NCBI RefSeq assembly: GCF_963583255.1
Contig: NC_084811.1
Location: 17,750,088-17,814,087 of the forward strand
Source of the DNA: Pyrus communis
Lineage: Eukaryota > Streptophyta > Magnoliopsida > Rosales > Rosaceae
DNA length: 64,000 nt
Reading direction: 5' to 3'
Position numbers and translations under genes: made by a program. The notes beneath the pieces are model-generated. The model was given only the letters and a program-made list of their open reading frames with translations, ran no database searches and was not told the origin of the DNA. Positions 12,266 through 24,136 of the stretch are shown one piece after another (within the stretch, counting starts at the first letter, position 1; each line of letters opens with the position of its first letter).

Positions 12266-13272
12266 GGTGACTCAGACAACTTCCCCAGCAGGTGTAATTA
12301 GTGTTATAAAATCATACGTTTATTTTTTTGCTTATATAAAACTATATAGTAATCAATATAAAAGAACAACAATAGAATATAAATTATTCTCAAAATCATA
12401 ACCTAGCCGATATATTCAAGGACCATATAAATAATTAACTTATTAATTAAATCAAGAATAAGTAAATAAAGAGATTAAGAATGTACCAAAGGTGACTTCA
12501 TTGGAAAATCACAACGGAAAGTAAGGAATTGTGGAGATAGGGATTTACTTGTGGATTTTAAAAAAAATATTTTTCTTTTCTTGAGTAAGAAGCACAAAGG
12601 CTAAATCGCATAGGGTAAATGGTTTTTTTCTTTTACAAATAGGATAAAGGGGGACGGGAGATGGAACTAATTTATAATTTTTAGCATAAAACTTATTATT
12701 TATTACCTATCCTCTACTAAATATACATTAAATAATAGCTTGTATTGAAAGTGAATGGGCTATAAGCATGAGATTACAAAAGAATAGTGTTATTCACACC
12801 GATTTTTACCTCCAACACTCCCTTATTAATTTTTTGTCATTGACCATCTTTAATTCATTCTATCCGACAGTCGAAAATTGAGAATAGTGTGTGAGAAGTA
12901 AAAATGAGTGCATGAATAACACCACCTTTACAGAAAACCTCCTTAAGCTATAACCCACCTGAGCCTTGTGGGTGGCTCCGCCATTAATTGCTGCTGCCAC
13001 CTTTCCACCGGATTTGGGCGCGAGGGGCATATCTTCTGTCCCGATTTTCTGTTCACCAATGTGTGAAGCTCTCGCATCATCGACTACCTTAGTGACACAT
13101 ACTCTACCAAGCGCCTGACGGACTCATCGACAACCTTGAAGTTTTGAGGAGGCTGAGTAGTATGTTGAGGCTACCTCAATCCATGGAGAGGGATCCTAGA
13201 TAGGTAATGCATCTTTCTCCTTATCTTTTCAATTTAAAATTTGGAATTCAGATTATAATTGTTTTAAAGTTC
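12266..13272. other. Spacer with a MITE-like inverted repeat
   Basis: About 1 kb between the solo LTR and the Athila-like element. It is AT-rich to 12780, then holds the inverted-repeat element at 12787-12922. Bases 12960-13210 are more GC-rich and could be low-copy sequence, but no frame or splice structure supports a gene. Confidence 0.5.
12787..12922. mobile_element. Small MITE-like element
   Basis: The ends are imperfect inverted repeats: GTGTTATTCACAC at the left, and GTGTTATTCATGCACTC when the right end is read on the minus strand, each followed by a TTTTTAC-type stretch. Length is 136 bp with no coding capacity. I could not identify a clear site duplication, so the superfamily is left open. 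Confidence 0.5.
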
Positions 13273-15603
13273 TGATAGGAGCATATTTATGCTTCTTACT
13301 TAGCTTGTTTTCGTGCATTTATATTGTTAATTCATAGTTGTTTTAGTAGTTTAAGCCATTTTCGTGTGTTTTTAGGTTCATATGGCTAAGGCAGCAAAAA
13401 GGTGCATTTTGGAGCAAAATTGGGCTTGGAATGGATAGCATATGCTTGGAGCAAAAGGAATGGACGAAATTGAAGACCTAAAGATCTTATGTTTGAGCAA
13501 CATTGAAGACTCCTATGCATTTTAGAACACAAATCAAGTTTTCCTTGCAACCTAATTGCCTTGCCGTGGCCTTCCATAAGTGGTTCCCTTCCTTGCCATG
13601 CAAGAGAGGTCTTTGTTGCCTATTCGATGTCATTAAACTACATTCCTTTTTACCTTAATCTCAGCCACACTTTACATACTTTTTGTATCCTAAATCCTTC
13701 CCTAATTTCAGCCTTAAAACACATTCCCTTTCTTACAATTCAATGCCGCAAGTTACTTTCCCTTTTTCCTTTGATTTCTGATTTCATATCTCCTTTTCCT
13801 TAGGGATTTGGGGGTCCAATCCTTTCCTAAATTATGTAATAAACCTTAGTATATTTTCTGCCCAAAATTTCCCATCATAGCCGCACCCTACATGCATTCA
13901 CTCTTCATAATTCAGCCACATGCACTTCCCCCTTTATCATTGCAGCCACCAACCAACCTAGCTGTCACCCACATGCTATCCCATCATCATTCCCTCTTTA
14001 ATCCATTCAGCCACATGCTTTTCCATTTGATTATTCAGCCAAATATTCACCCATCCTCTCCTTGCCGTGCTTCCCCCTTCATTCCAACCATTCCACATGC
14101 ATTTCCAACCTAGCAGCACCCTTTAATCATTCACCCTAGCTGTCACTCCCATGTTCTCCCATTAATTAATTCAAGTCCATATCTGATTACCCTAGGGTTT
14201 TAAGTGCCTATATATACTCATATTAACCCCTAGATCAGATCACCACCTCTCATACACATTCATTCATTCCAGAAATTCGTCCAAACCTCTCCACACCCTT
14301 GCCACAGCCACCAAACACCTTTCTCCTTAGTTTTAAGCTTTGCCGCACCATCCCCTTCCCCTAAACACTACTACATCCCTCCATAACCATGCATTCATAC
14401 ACCTAAGGCCCTAAACCTGTCCTTAGACCTTGTGCTGCAACAAAGAGGAGGAGAAGAGGGCCTAAACGTTCATGCAATTCAAGTTGAGTTGCTGGAATTT
14501 TTAGGTGTTTCCTCTCTCCTTGATTTCAATGATTAAATTTACTTATCTTTGTCTTGTACGTATGAGGAACTAAAACCCCCCTTTGCTAGGGGGGATTCAA
14601 AATACATGTTTATGCTTGCAATATGATTTGATTACTTCTAATTGCGTTTCATAAGTTGTGAATTCAATTTACTTATCTATGTGAATTAAACTGATTTGTG
14701 TGTGTTGGTTGAGAGTGCACGCTTAATTATCATGCGTAAATCTAATGCTAGGATATAAGGAAGTTTCACCTAATCGTTACAAACTTATATTCACAAGTAG
14801 TAAAAGTTGATGATCTCAATTGCGTTAAGTAAATTCTTGGCATAAGTTTCATGCAATTCATAGTAACGAGTGCTTCGTCAATGCTTATGGTTTTCAAAGA
14901 ACTTAATGATTCTTCCTTGTATCTCTATTATGCAATTCATGTAGGGAACTTGTGGGGAATGTTTTGGGTTGTCGTATGCAAACATCCAATTCAATAACGT
15001 TAGGAAAATCTGATGGTTAATTAGTGCAATTCACGGTTAATCTGGGGCGTTGAGAATTGATGGTTTATTGAAAAGCAATTGGAAATCGTTTTATATGTAA
15101 GTATAACATGTGTGGAGATGAACCCCTTAGCTAGCTTTCCCATCCATTCAATTCCATCATATTCATATTTACATTCTGCCTTGAAATTGCAATCTGTGCA
15201 TTTAGTTTAATTTCGTCCAAAACCTCAATCCCCCTTTACTTTAGTGTCCAATTTAGTTAGAAAGTGTCTTAGTTTGTGTTTATAAGTGTTTTGATTCAAT
15301 TTGTTACACAAATTCATCCAGATTCACCAAAGTGCTCAAAACTGCCCAGAAAGTGTTTTTAAGGCAGTTTTGAGTGTTTTGGGGTTGTTTTGAGTCTTTT
15401 GATTTGTTTTAGTGTTTTAAGTGTGTAGTTTTGCATTCTTTGAGTCTAGTTTAGTGTTTTAAACTTTATTTTACGTTTTTGAGTCAGTTTCCAAGTGATT
15501 GTGCAATCCCTCCTAATCCCCGGTTAAGAACGATCCCTACTTATATCTATACTACAATTGTCAAAAAAGGGTTTAATTTGTGTGCGTATAAAATCTCGCA
15601 TCA
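13273..15603 (+). mobile_element. 5' LTR of Athila-like Ty3 element
   Basis: It starts TGATAGGAGCATATTT and ends AAAATCTCGCATCA, directly followed by AATTT and a tRNA-Asp-type PBS. Length is 2331 bp. TATATATA at 14209-14216 is the likely promoter. It carries the CCTAAAC/GTTTAGG-type hairpin at 14461-14505 and several CATGCA motifs around 13890-14110. The flank left of it is AGTTC (13268-13272). No matching 3' LTR was found downstream, so the element is incomplete at its right side. Confidence 0.88.
14209..14216 (+). promoter_or_regulatory. TATA box of Athila-like 5' LTR
   Basis: TATATATA in the position where the related LTRs carry TATAAATA. It likely drives the genomic transcript of the element. 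Confidence 0.6.
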
Positions 15604-15608
15604 AATTT

Positions 15609-15627
15609 TGGCGCCGTTGCCGGGGAT
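15609..15627 (+). other. Primer binding site, tRNA-Asp type
   Basis: TGGCGCCGTTGCCGGGGAT starts five bases after the LTR end. It is complementary to the 3' end (with CCA) of plant tRNA-Asp(GUC), the primer used by Athila-lineage elements. Confidence 0.9.
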
Positions 15628-15789
15628 TAGCAAACTTGCTAATCCCTTGTGTTTGTGTCGTGTCAAAGTGTGTCTTAAGGTCAAGAGTCGAGTGTGTGTA
15701 TTTGTTCTTTCTTTTTATTTGTTTTGTGTTTGCCGTGCTTCTAAGAGAGTTGCTAAATTCTTTTGCTTCATTGTTCTAGGTACAAGTGT

Positions 15790-17892
15790 ATGACTCGTAG
15801 TTCTCATCCCGTTCGTGAGAATATCTTGGAGTTTGACGACGATTTTGAACGAACTTTGAGAAGAAAGAGGAAGCAACCAGAACCTAATCCACCTAGTTCT
15901 AGTTCTGAGGCCGAATCTGAAGAAGAAGAAGTGGAGGAAGAAGAACAGGTCATGGCGATGGAGAATCGAACAATCAAGGAGCTTTCTGCCTCGGGATTAG
16001 ATAATGCCATGCCATTATGCATTCAATATCCTAGGGCGGCCCAAGGCAAGACCGATGAGTTCGAATTGAAGTCAAGCTTGCTGCATCATATTCCCAAGTA
16101 CCATGGGCTGTCCATGGAAGATCCAAACAAGCATTTGAAGGAGTTTGAAGTTGTATGCTCAAGCATGACACCCATTAACGTTGATGGGAATATTTTGAAG
16201 ATGAAAGCTTTTCCTTTCTCTCTTGTGGAAAATGCTAAGGATTGGCTTTATGAATTGGCACCCGGGACCGTTACTTCTTGGGAGAGCATGAAGAGAGCGT
16301 TCTTGGAGAAGTTCTTCCCTACTTCAAGAGTCATTCTCTTGAGGAAGAAAATTAGCGAAATCCAACAAAGCCAAGGAGAATCTTTTCCGGCATACTACGA
16401 GCGTTTTAAAGCCCTTGTTGCATCATGTCCTCAACATCAAATGAAGGAGGAGCTTCTCCTTCAATATTTCTATGAGGGCCTTCTTCCCATTGAAAGGCAA
16501 ATGCTCGATGCTTCGGCGAGAGGTGCATTGGTGGACAAAACTCCTATGGCAGCCAAGACCCTAATTGCAAACCGTGCTCTAAATGCACAACAATATGAAG
16601 GACTTGGGCAAAGGGACCCCCCACGACAACACTTGAATGAGGTAACTTCTCAATCCGATATTCAATCTCAGTTAGCTAATCTTACTTCTATTGTGTCTCA
16701 GATGGCCGAAGGAATGAAGATACAAGAACCGATTGTATCTGGTGTATGTTCTATCCAAGGACACCCTTCGGAAAGATGCCCTCAATTGATTGAGAATGGG
16801 GGATGGGAGAGTGCAAATGCCATTGGATTTCCGAGCCACAATCAACCAAGGAATGATCCATATTCCAACACATACAATCCGGGTTGGAGAGACCATCCAA
16901 ACTTCAAGTGGAGGGAGCCTCAACAACCTCAACAACAAGGAGGCTTTAGACAACAACCTCCGGGGTTCTACACCAAGCCATTCGGCCCCAATCCAAACCA
17001 AGCACAACCTGCCCAAAACAATCAAGGTACGTCGTTGGACAATGAAACACTTCTTAAGTTACTTACCAATTTGTCTCAGGGGCAAGATAATCAAACCAAA
17101 GCCATGCAAAACCAAGACAAAAGGGTGGATCACTTGGAGAAACAAATTGGGCAGATTGCGGAGTTTGTAGGACAATTCCGAGACCAAGGCAAGCTCCCTA
17201 GCTCAACCATTGTCAATCCAAAGGGAGGATTCGAATTTGCCAAGGCAATCATGTTGAGAAGTGGTAAGGAGGTCGGAACCACCCCAAGCCCGTCCAAAAC
17301 AAGTCAAGAAGAGGACGTGTTGCTGCAAGAAGAGGAGGAACAAGGAATAAAGGCCACGGCAAGGGTGAAAGAATCTTTACCGCAGCCCGCTATTGTGCCA
17401 AAACCGTCCAACATGCCTAAGGTAAGTCCAAATTCGACTTTCTCAAGTTCTATTCCACTAAACATGCCCTTTCCTAGCAGGTTTAGGCAATCAAAGAAGG
17501 AGGAGAGTGAAAAGGACATTTTGGAAACCTTTAGGAAAGTTCAAGTCAACATTCCGCTCCTTGATGCAATCAAGCAAGTCCCTAAGTATGCCAAGTTCTT
17601 AAAAGAGCTTTGCACAACGAGGAAGAGGATTTCAAACAAGGAGGTGGTCCAGGTAAGTGAGAATGTGTCTGCAGTGCTACAAAGGAAACTACCACCTAAA
17701 TGCAAAGATCCGGGTAGTTTTACAATTCCTTGTGTTATTGGAAATACTAAGTTTGAACATGCTATGTTAGATTTAGGAGCGTCAATTAATGTCATGCCTT
17801 ATTCAATTTATGCATCTATGAACTTAGGAGAACTTAAAAATGATGGTGTGATTATTCAATTAGCCGATCGTTCTAATGCATATCCAAAATGA
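15790..17892 (+). CDS. gag: Athila-like gag and start of protease, ended by in-frame TGA
   Basis: The frame opens at 15763, but the ATG at 15790 (MTRSSHPV) fits Athila gag better. An acidic N-terminal stretch (15900-15950) is followed by a retrotransposon gag domain at about 16030-16600. Next comes a single zinc knuckle: C, H and C are kept (CSIQGHPSERC from 16747), but the expected first Cys is Ser at 16738. A coiled Gln/Asn-rich linker follows. The retropepsin motif DLGASINVMP is at about 17770-17800. Translation stops at TGA 17890-17892 in the middle of the protease region. The downstream pol frame is the same frame, so one base change probably split a single gag-pol ORF. Gag packages the RNA into virus-like particles. 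Confidence 0.85.
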   Translation: MTRSSHPVRENILEFDDDFERTLRRKRKQPEPNPPSSSSEAESEEEEVEEEEQVMAMENRTIKELSASGLDNAMPLCIQYPRAAQGKTDEFELKSSLLHHIPKYHGLSMEDPNKHLKEFEVVCSSMTPINVDGNILKMKAFPFSLVENAKDWLYELAPGTVTSWESMKRAFLEKFFPTSRVILLRKKISEIQQSQGESFPAYYERFKALVASCPQHQMKEELLLQYFYEGLLPIERQMLDASARGALVDKTPMAAKTLIANRALNAQQYEGLGQRDPPRQHLNEVTSQSDIQSQLANLTSIVSQMAEGMKIQEPIVSGVCSIQGHPSERCPQLIENGGWESANAIGFPSHNQPRNDPYSNTYNPGWRDHPNFKWREPQQPQQQGGFRQQPPGFYTKPFGPNPNQAQPAQNNQGTSLDNETLLKLLTNLSQGQDNQTKAMQNQDKRVDHLEKQIGQIAEFVGQFRDQGKLPSSTIVNPKGGFEFAKAIMLRSGKEVGTTPSPSKTSQEEDVLLQEEEEQGIKATARVKESLPQPAIVPKPSNMPKVSPNSTFSSSIPLNMPFPSRFRQSKKEESEKDILETFRKVQVNIPLLDAIKQVPKYAKFLKELCTTRKRISNKEVVQVSENVSAVLQRKLPPKCKDPGSFTIPCVIGNTKFEHAMLDLGASINVMPYSIYASMNLGELKNDGVIIQLADRSNAYPK

Positions 17893-20800
17893 GTTTTGGA
17901 AGATGTTTTGGTGCAGGTTAACAATTTAATTTTCCCAGCGGACTTCTATGTGCTTGACATGGAAGATTCGGCCCATTCTACCCCATTGCCGATCCTCCTT
18001 GGGAGACCTTTCATGAAAACGGCCCGCACCAAGATAGACGTGTTCGAGGGGACATTATCAATGGAATTTGATGGGGAAGTTATTGATTTCAATCTTTCTG
18101 AAACTATAAAATACCCTAAAGATGATCATTCTTGTTTTTCTATTGATATATTTGATTCATTGGCGCAGGATTATCTTGACTCCTTGGAGAGGGACCCCCT
18201 TGAAACGACCATTACCAAAGGAATGGGACTTAAAACTGAAGGGGTAGGAGAGGATAAAACCCACGGCATGCATGTGGAATTCCATGCCGTGCCTACATGT
18301 GAAGATGAGGCCGAGATGGTTGCTGCCCTTGAGTCGTTGCCACACCACTTTGGTAAGCCTCCAAACCCAATTCCAATTCCTATTTCTACTAACAAGTTGT
18401 TACCTTCAGTGATTCAGGCACCCATTCTTGAGCTTAAACCATTGCCGGATCATTTGAAGTATGTCTATTTGGGAGAGAATGAGACGTTGCCCGTCATAGT
18501 TTCCTCATCCCTCACGTCAATGGAGGAGGAGAAATTGATTCGGGTGTTGAAAGAGCACAAAACGGCCATAGGATGGACCTTGGCCGACATCAAGGGTATT
18601 AGTCCTACAACTTGCATGCATCGCATACTTCTAGAGGAGGGGGCTAAAACAACTAGAGAGGCTCAACGCCGGCTCAACCCTCCAATGATGGAAGTTGTGA
18701 AAAAGGAGATTATCAAGCTTCTAGATTGTGGGGTGATCTATCCTATCTCGGATAGCAGTTGGGTTTCACCGGTTCAAGTTGTGCCCAAGAAATCCGGAGT
18801 GACTGTGGTGAAGAATGCCGAGAATGAGCTTGTGCCAACTCGTATCCAAACAGGTTGGAGAGTGTGCATTGACTATAGGAAGCTTAACACCACCACAAGG
18901 AAAGATCACTTCCCTTTGCCATTCATTGACCAAATGCTTGAAAGGTTAGCCGGTCATTCTTTTTATTGTTTTCTTGATGGTTATTCGGGATATAATCAAA
19001 TTGTTATAGCTCCAGATGATCAAGAAAAGACTACTTTTACTTGTCCATTTGGTACTTTTGCTTATCGTCGAATGCCATTTGGTTTATGTAATGCACCAGC
19101 CACCTTCCAAAGATGCATGGTAAGTATCTTTTCAGATTTTGTAGAAAAGATTATTGAAATTTTCATGGATGATTTTAGCGTGTTTGGTGATTCATTTGAT
19201 GATTGTTTAGATAATCTCACATTAATCTTAAAACGATGCATTGAAACTAACCTTGTTTTAAATTGGGAAAAATGTCATTTTATGGTAAAACAAGGAATAG
19301 TTCTAGGACATATTATTTCGGCCAAGGGTATTGAAGTGGATAAATCCAAAATAGATCTTGTACGCTACTTACCCTCTCCTACTTCGGTTAGAGAGGTTCG
19401 TTCTTTTCTTGGACATGCAGGATTTTATAGGCGATTCATCAAAGACTTTTCTAAGATTTCCCAACCCCTATGCCGACTTCTCCAAAAGGAGGTGCCATTC
19501 AAGTTCGACGAGGAATGTGAGAAGGCCTTCAAACACCTAAAGGAGACGCTTACTTCGACCCCTATCATAGTTCCACCAGATTGGAGCCTTTCTTTTGAGC
19601 TTATGTGCGATGCCTCAGATTATGCATTAGGAGCTGTTTTAGGCCAACGGAAGAACAAGCAGCCGCATGTCATATACTATGCATCTCGGACCCTAAACGA
19701 TGCTCAATTGAACTACTCCACAACGGAAAAAGAACTTCTTGCTGTTGTTTTTGCTTTAGATAAGTTTCGTTCTTATTTACTTGGTACTAAAGTTATAATC
19801 TATTCTGATCATGCAGCATTGAAGTACTTACTTACGAAGAAGGAGGCCAAACCAAGACTTATTCGTTGGATGCTCCTACTTCAAGAGTTCGACATCGAAA
19901 TCCGGGACAAGAAAGGAAGTGAAAACGTGGTGGCTGACCACTTAAGCCGTTTGGTGCATGAGAAGGATGCCGTGCCTATCCCAGAGACATTCCCAGATGA
20001 GCAGTTGCTGTCCATCGAGGTAAGTGCACCATGGTATGCCGATTTAGTGAACTATTTAGTGTCTAAACAAGTTCCAAGCACCCTAAACAAGCAACAAAGT
20101 GATAAACTTAAAAAGGATGCACGTTTTTATGTGTGGGATGACCCATATTTGTGGAAATATTGCCCTGATCAGATTTTACGTAGGTGTGTTCATGAAACGA
20201 AGTTTAATTCAATTTTAACTTTTTGTCACACTTATGCATGTGGGGGTCATTTTGGCACTCAAAGAACAGCACATAAAGTTTTTACTATATTTAAGGATGC
20301 TAGAACTTTTTGTGTGACTTGTGATCGTTGCCAAAGAACGGGCAATATAGGTGCCAAAGACCAAATGCCGCAACATCCCATCTTTTCTGTCGAAATCTTT
20401 GATGTTTGGGGCATTGATTTTATGGGTCCTTTTCCTTCATCTTATGGTTGTGTTTATATTTTACTTGCGGTTGATTATGTTTCGAAATGGGTGGAAGCTA
20501 AAGCCACCCGTACTAATGATTCCAAAGTGGTTGCAGAATTTGTGAAAACTAACATATTTGCAAGATTTGGAATGCCAAGGGTTCTTATAAGTGATGGAGG
20601 CTCTCATTTTTGTAATCGGACCATAGAGGCGTTGCTCAAGAAGTACAATGTCACACATAAGGTGGCAACACCTTATCATCCTCAAACAAGTGGGCAAGCC
20701 GAGGTTTCTAATCGAGAAATCAAGCAGATTTTAGAAAAGACTGTTGGGCCAACTCGGAAGGATTGGAGCTTGCGTTTGAATGACGCGTTGTGGGCATATC

Positions 20801-21312
20801 GTACCGCCTACAAAACACCAATTGGAATGTCTCCATTTCGGCTCATTTATGGGAAACCATGCCATCTTCCCGTTGAATTGGAGCATAAAGCACATTGGGC
20901 GATAAAGACATTCAATATGGACATTGATGCCGCTGGAGTTCATAGGAAGCTTCAATTGAATGAGCTGGAGGAGATAAGGAATGAGGCTTATGAGAACGCG
21001 CGCATTTACAAAGAGAAAACAAAGGCTTACCATGATAAGATGATTCGAGGCAAATCATTCTCCATTGGGCAGAAAGTGCTACTCTTTAATTCCCGCCTTC
21101 GTTTGTTTCCTGGTAAGTTGCGTTCTAAGTGGGTTGGCCCGTTTGTTATTACTAATGTCTTTCCTTATGGTGCAGTCCAAGTTCAAAGCTTGAAAACAGG
21201 ACAAGAGTTCAAGGTGAATGGCCATCGATTAAAGCCTTACTACGAGAACTTCAAGGAACATGTGGTGGATGATGTACCCCTCCATTCCGTGGGTACTACT
21301 AGTGAAGCCTAG
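17893..21312 (+). CDS. pol: Athila-like pol: protease end, RT, RNase H, integrase
   Basis: This frame continues gag after the TGA and has no ATG at its left end (a TTG lies at 17896). The RT core runs from about 18700, with [11 protein letters not shown] near 18856 and the catalytic FMDDFS at 19162. RNase H follows, with its first Asp in MCDASD at 19609 and later [10 protein letters not shown]. Integrase comes next: the HH-CC zinc region at about 20225-20335, the catalytic core with DFMG, SDGGSHF and GQAEVSNRE, and a C-terminal domain ending at 21312. The stretch between the zinc-binding His and Cys pairs ([12 protein letters not shown]) seems about seven residues shorter than I recall for the family, which would suggest a small in-frame deletion. 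No chromodomain is present, as expected for Athila. Confidence 0.88.
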   Translation, partial: VLEDVLVQVNNLIFPADFYVLDMEDSAHSTPLPILLGRPFMKTARTKIDVFEGTLSMEFDGEVIDFNLSETIKYPKDDHSCFSIDIFDSLAQDYLDSLERDPLETTITKGMGLKTEGVGEDKTHGMHVEFHAVPTCEDEAEMVAALESLPHHFGKPPNPIPIPISTNKLLPSVIQAPILELKPLPDHLKYVYLGENETLPVIVSSSLTSMEEEKLIRVLKEHKTAIGWTLADIKGISPTTCMHRILLEEGAKTTREAQRRLNPPMMEVVKKEIIKLLDCGVIYPISDSSWVSPVQVVPKKSGVTVVKNAENELVPTRIQTGWRVCIDYRKLNTTTRKDHFPLPFIDQMLERLAGHSFYCFLDGYSGYNQIVIAPDDQEKTTFTCPFGTFAYRRMPFGLCNAPATFQRCMVSIFSDFVEKIIEIFMDDFSVFGDSFDDCLDNLTLILKRCIETNLVLNWEKCHFMVKQGIVLGHIISAKGIEVDKSKIDLVRYLPSPTSVREVRSFLGHAGFYRRFIKDFSKISQPLCRLLQKEVPFKFDEECEKAFKHLKETLTSTPIIVPPDWSLSFELMCDASDYALGAVLGQRKNKQPHVIYYASRTLNDAQLNYSTTEKELLAVVFALDKFRSYLLGTKVIIYSDHAALKYLLTKKEAKPRLIRWMLLLQEFDIEIRDKKGSENVVADHLSRLVHEKDAVPIPETFPDEQLLSIEVSAPWYADLVNYLVSKQVPSTLNKQQSDKLKKDARFYVWDDPYLWKYCPDQILRRCVHETKFNSILTFCHTYACGGHFGTQRTAHKVFTIFKDARTFCVTCDRCQRTGNIGAKDQMPQHPIFSVEIFDVWGIDFMGPFPSSYGCVYILLAVDYVSKWVEAKATRTNDSKVVAEFVKTNIFARFGMPRVLISDGGSHFCNRTIEALLKKYNVTHKVATPYHPQTSGQAEVSNREIKQILEKTVGPTRKDWSLRLNDALWAYRTAYKTPIGMSPFRLIYGKPCHLPVELEHKAHWAIKTFNMDIDAAGVHRKLQLNELEEIRNEAYENARIYKEKTKAYHDKMIRGKSFSIGQKVLLFNSRLRLFPGKLRSKWVGPFVITNVFPYGAVQVQSLKTGQEFKVNGHRLKPYYENFKEHVVDDVPLHSVGTTSEA

Positions 21313-22964
21313 CATGGCGTATTCGTCCGGCTGTACGACGTTAAAGCAAGCGCTACTTGGGAGGCAACCCATGCATTCAACAAAGGAAGACCGAGAAAGC
21401 ACTCCAATTCCAGATTTGCGTTCCTAAACTCTTCTCTTTGTTGTTGATTTTGTTTCTGCCATATTAGGTTGTTAGATGTTGTTTTGTTTGTGTGTTTGTT
21501 ATTTGTGTGAGTCTATGCTTGAAACATTGAGGACAATGTTTGATTTAAGTGTGGGGGGGGGGGGGGGGGATAAACAAGTGTTTTTGTATGATTTTACATG
21601 ATTTTCGTGGGATTTTATCACCTATCACTTATAATGTTGTTTCTCACTGTTTTTTAGTGTTTTTAGTGTGTTTTGAAGTGTTTTTATGGGTTTGGATCAG
21701 AAAATCCGAAAATTTACAAAAAAAATTGCAAAAGAATTTTGAAAAACCCCAAAAAGAGTTGTTTTAAAGTTGTTTTTGTGTGTTTGTTTGGGTCTTAGGT
21801 CACCTTCCAACACAATGATGAGGATTTGGTTTTAAATTACATGACTATTAAAGAATGTTGTAAACATGGCTGGAAGTTGATTTATGCTTTGGTTTATGCT
21901 TGGTTATGGTTATAGCTTATGAATTCACATGTAATTACAAAGAGAAAATCTGTTTTTGTAACATGCTTGAACGAAGGAACTTAAACTAAAGCTACATCCT
22001 TGTGAGACTTGAGCCTATAACGTTCTTTGGAGAGTATAAATTTGTGATTTCTTGTTTTCTAAAGTCGTTGCATGATCTCATCATTCTTTGCTTGGTTGCT
22101 ACTTGGAATGCATTTCATTGTAGTTCCAAATACTAGAACTCATGCCCAATTCATTCAAAGCATGATATTGATTGCATAACATACAATAAGATGAAGTTGT
22201 TAGTCAAGCCAAAGCCAAAAAGCCTATCCCTTTTCACATGTATTGTAGGATTACCCCTTTTGAGCCTTTTCAAGCTTATTTTCTTTGTTAACCACATTTT
22301 CCTCACCTAGCCTAGATTAGGACTTTCCATACCCTTGTTCTTAAAGGATAGTGAAGCATGACTTAGAATGAACTCCTTTTGATCAATATATTGCAGAAAA
22401 TAAGTGTGGGGGAAGATAATAGGGCACGGCCAAAGAATGAAATAAAGAAAAATAAAAAAAGAAACAAATTCGTGGAAAAATAAAAAGAAAATAGAAAAGT
22501 GTTGAAAAGAAAGAAAAAGAGTTGAAAAATAAGTGAGAATGATCTCACAAGTATTGGTTATTGAAGGAAGGGTCCAAAAGAGTGAATTTGACCCTAGTTG
22601 TTGCATGAATCTTCCCTTGTGTTTAAAAGTTGATTTCTGCCATTAAAAGTGAGTTTAAGTGTCAATTTCATTACTTCGCTTCCTATTACTTTAAGAACCT
22701 TTGTTTTACTTTACCTTTCTTTGTTAAACCATTACCCTTAGCCCCGTTACAACCCTCAACTTCTATCTTGATGTTATGTGTTCAATTTGTGGAGTTTGAA
22801 TTTGATATGAGCATATGGAATCACTGGTTCTCGTTCTAAGTAGTAGCATTCCATTCATGAGATCATATTCATGTCATTGTCGTAAATCCAGAAAATGCTT
22901 TCTTTGATATAACATATGTGAGTGTTAGAATTCATATTTACATCAATCTCCTCACAATTCATAG
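21313..22964 (+). other. Non-coding 3' part of Athila-like element
   Basis: This follows pol without a gene. It contains two purine-rich tracts after AAGTGTGGGGG (21549-21570 and about 22400-22415), which resemble polypurine tracts of the Athila lineage. No env-like ORF is visible. The right border near 22964 is inferred from the change of character to a more GC-balanced sequence. No 3' LTR follows. Confidence 0.5.
21553..21569 (+). repeat. Homopolymer tract of 17 G
   Basis: A run of 17 consecutive G after AAGTGT, followed by ATAAACAAG. It is an expanded version of the GTGTGGGGG purine tract. Confidence 0.85.
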
Positions 22965-23183
22965 CGGCAGACGAAGGACCTGCCTCCATTACGCACAGCT
23001 TGACGTCACGATCTTTGTGCGACGCCGATCTTGTCTTGCAAAATGTCAGGTGACAAATTTGGGTTTCGCTCGACTTCTCTGTCTTCCTCGCGCAACCTAT
23101 TATTCTTAGTAGGGCCTGTTTCTACAACTATCTGGTGAAAAAAAAAAAAAAAACAAAAATCGTCATGAATTGGCAGTAGCCAG
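22965..23183. other. Possible low-copy flank
   Basis: About 220 bp of mixed base composition between the Athila-like remnant and the hAT-type element. A poly(A) run is at about 23140-23153. No gene is recognised. Confidence 0.35.
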
Positions 23184-24128
23184 TAGGGGTGGGCACAGTT
23201 CGGTTTGATGCGGTTTTGAGTGAAAACAAAACTGAAAGTTTTTGCGGTTTGGTGCATTGCGGTTTTGAAGCTTAAACCAAAATTAAACCAAACCATTTAG
23301 TTTGATTCGGTTCGGTTTCAAACGGTTTTGGTTCTTTTCAAATCATTTGAAAATACAATGAAAGAATAACTTCATAAACATTGAACTGCAGTTGCAGATT
23401 TGCAGTTCTACGAAATGTTAATCGTACTAATTCAGTCCATCCACTCAAACGTAAGCAGCGGCTAATGATGTAGGAATGTTAATACAAAATACCATTTGAT
23501 TACCTACTATTCGTGGTGCTACTCCAAACAATTTGATTGCCTATTGTACGAATACAAAAACCATCTACTGCACAATTATTCTGAATTGTACAATTCAATT
23601 ACATCAGATGTTGTAGCAAATTATACTTACAGAAAAAAACTCTGCTTAAGAAATAATAAATGTAAATTCTAAACCGTGCAAATTAAAAAAAAAAAAAAAA
23701 CCTATCTTTCTTTCTGCTAAATTGTTAAACTGTTGATTTAGTGTAAATTATTAAGCAGTAATTTTAATGATAGCATTTTGAGCATCTAAGCATGCAAGTA
23801 CAATATCAAGGAATTAAATATTATACGTGTGAACTTGACTTTCGACTTGAGATGAGAGTTGAGAGAGAGAGAGAGAGGCCGACTGACTAATAGTTGAAGA
23901 CTAAGAGAGATGAACTTTTGACGTGATTGAGTTCATACTAAATGTATGAAGTCCAACAAACAACCAAATAGAACATAGCACCTGATATGGGTATTTGATT
24001 AAATATTTTTTAAGTTTTTGAAGTGCAGTTCTATTTTGGTTCAGTTCTAGAAGGCCAAAATCAAAACCAAATCAGTTTCCTTCATTGCGGTTCAGTTTCG
24101 GTTTTCGGTTTCAAAGTGCCCACCCCTA
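23184..24128. mobile_element. Non-autonomous hAT-type DNA transposon, 945 bp
   Basis: It has a 13 bp terminal inverted repeat TAGGGGTGGGCAC at the left and its exact complement GTGCCCACCCCTA at the right. It is flanked by 8 bp imperfect duplications GTAGCCAG (23176-23183) and GTTGGCAG (24129-24136), matching at 6 of 8 positions; 8 bp is typical of hAT. Subterminal CGGTTCGGTTTT-like repeats occur inside both ends. No transposase is encoded. Confidence 0.8.
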
Positions 24129-24136
24129 GTTGGCAG

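Noticed and set aside
16672..17025. 117-codon minus-strand ORF inside gag
   Set aside because: Shadow of the gag frame.
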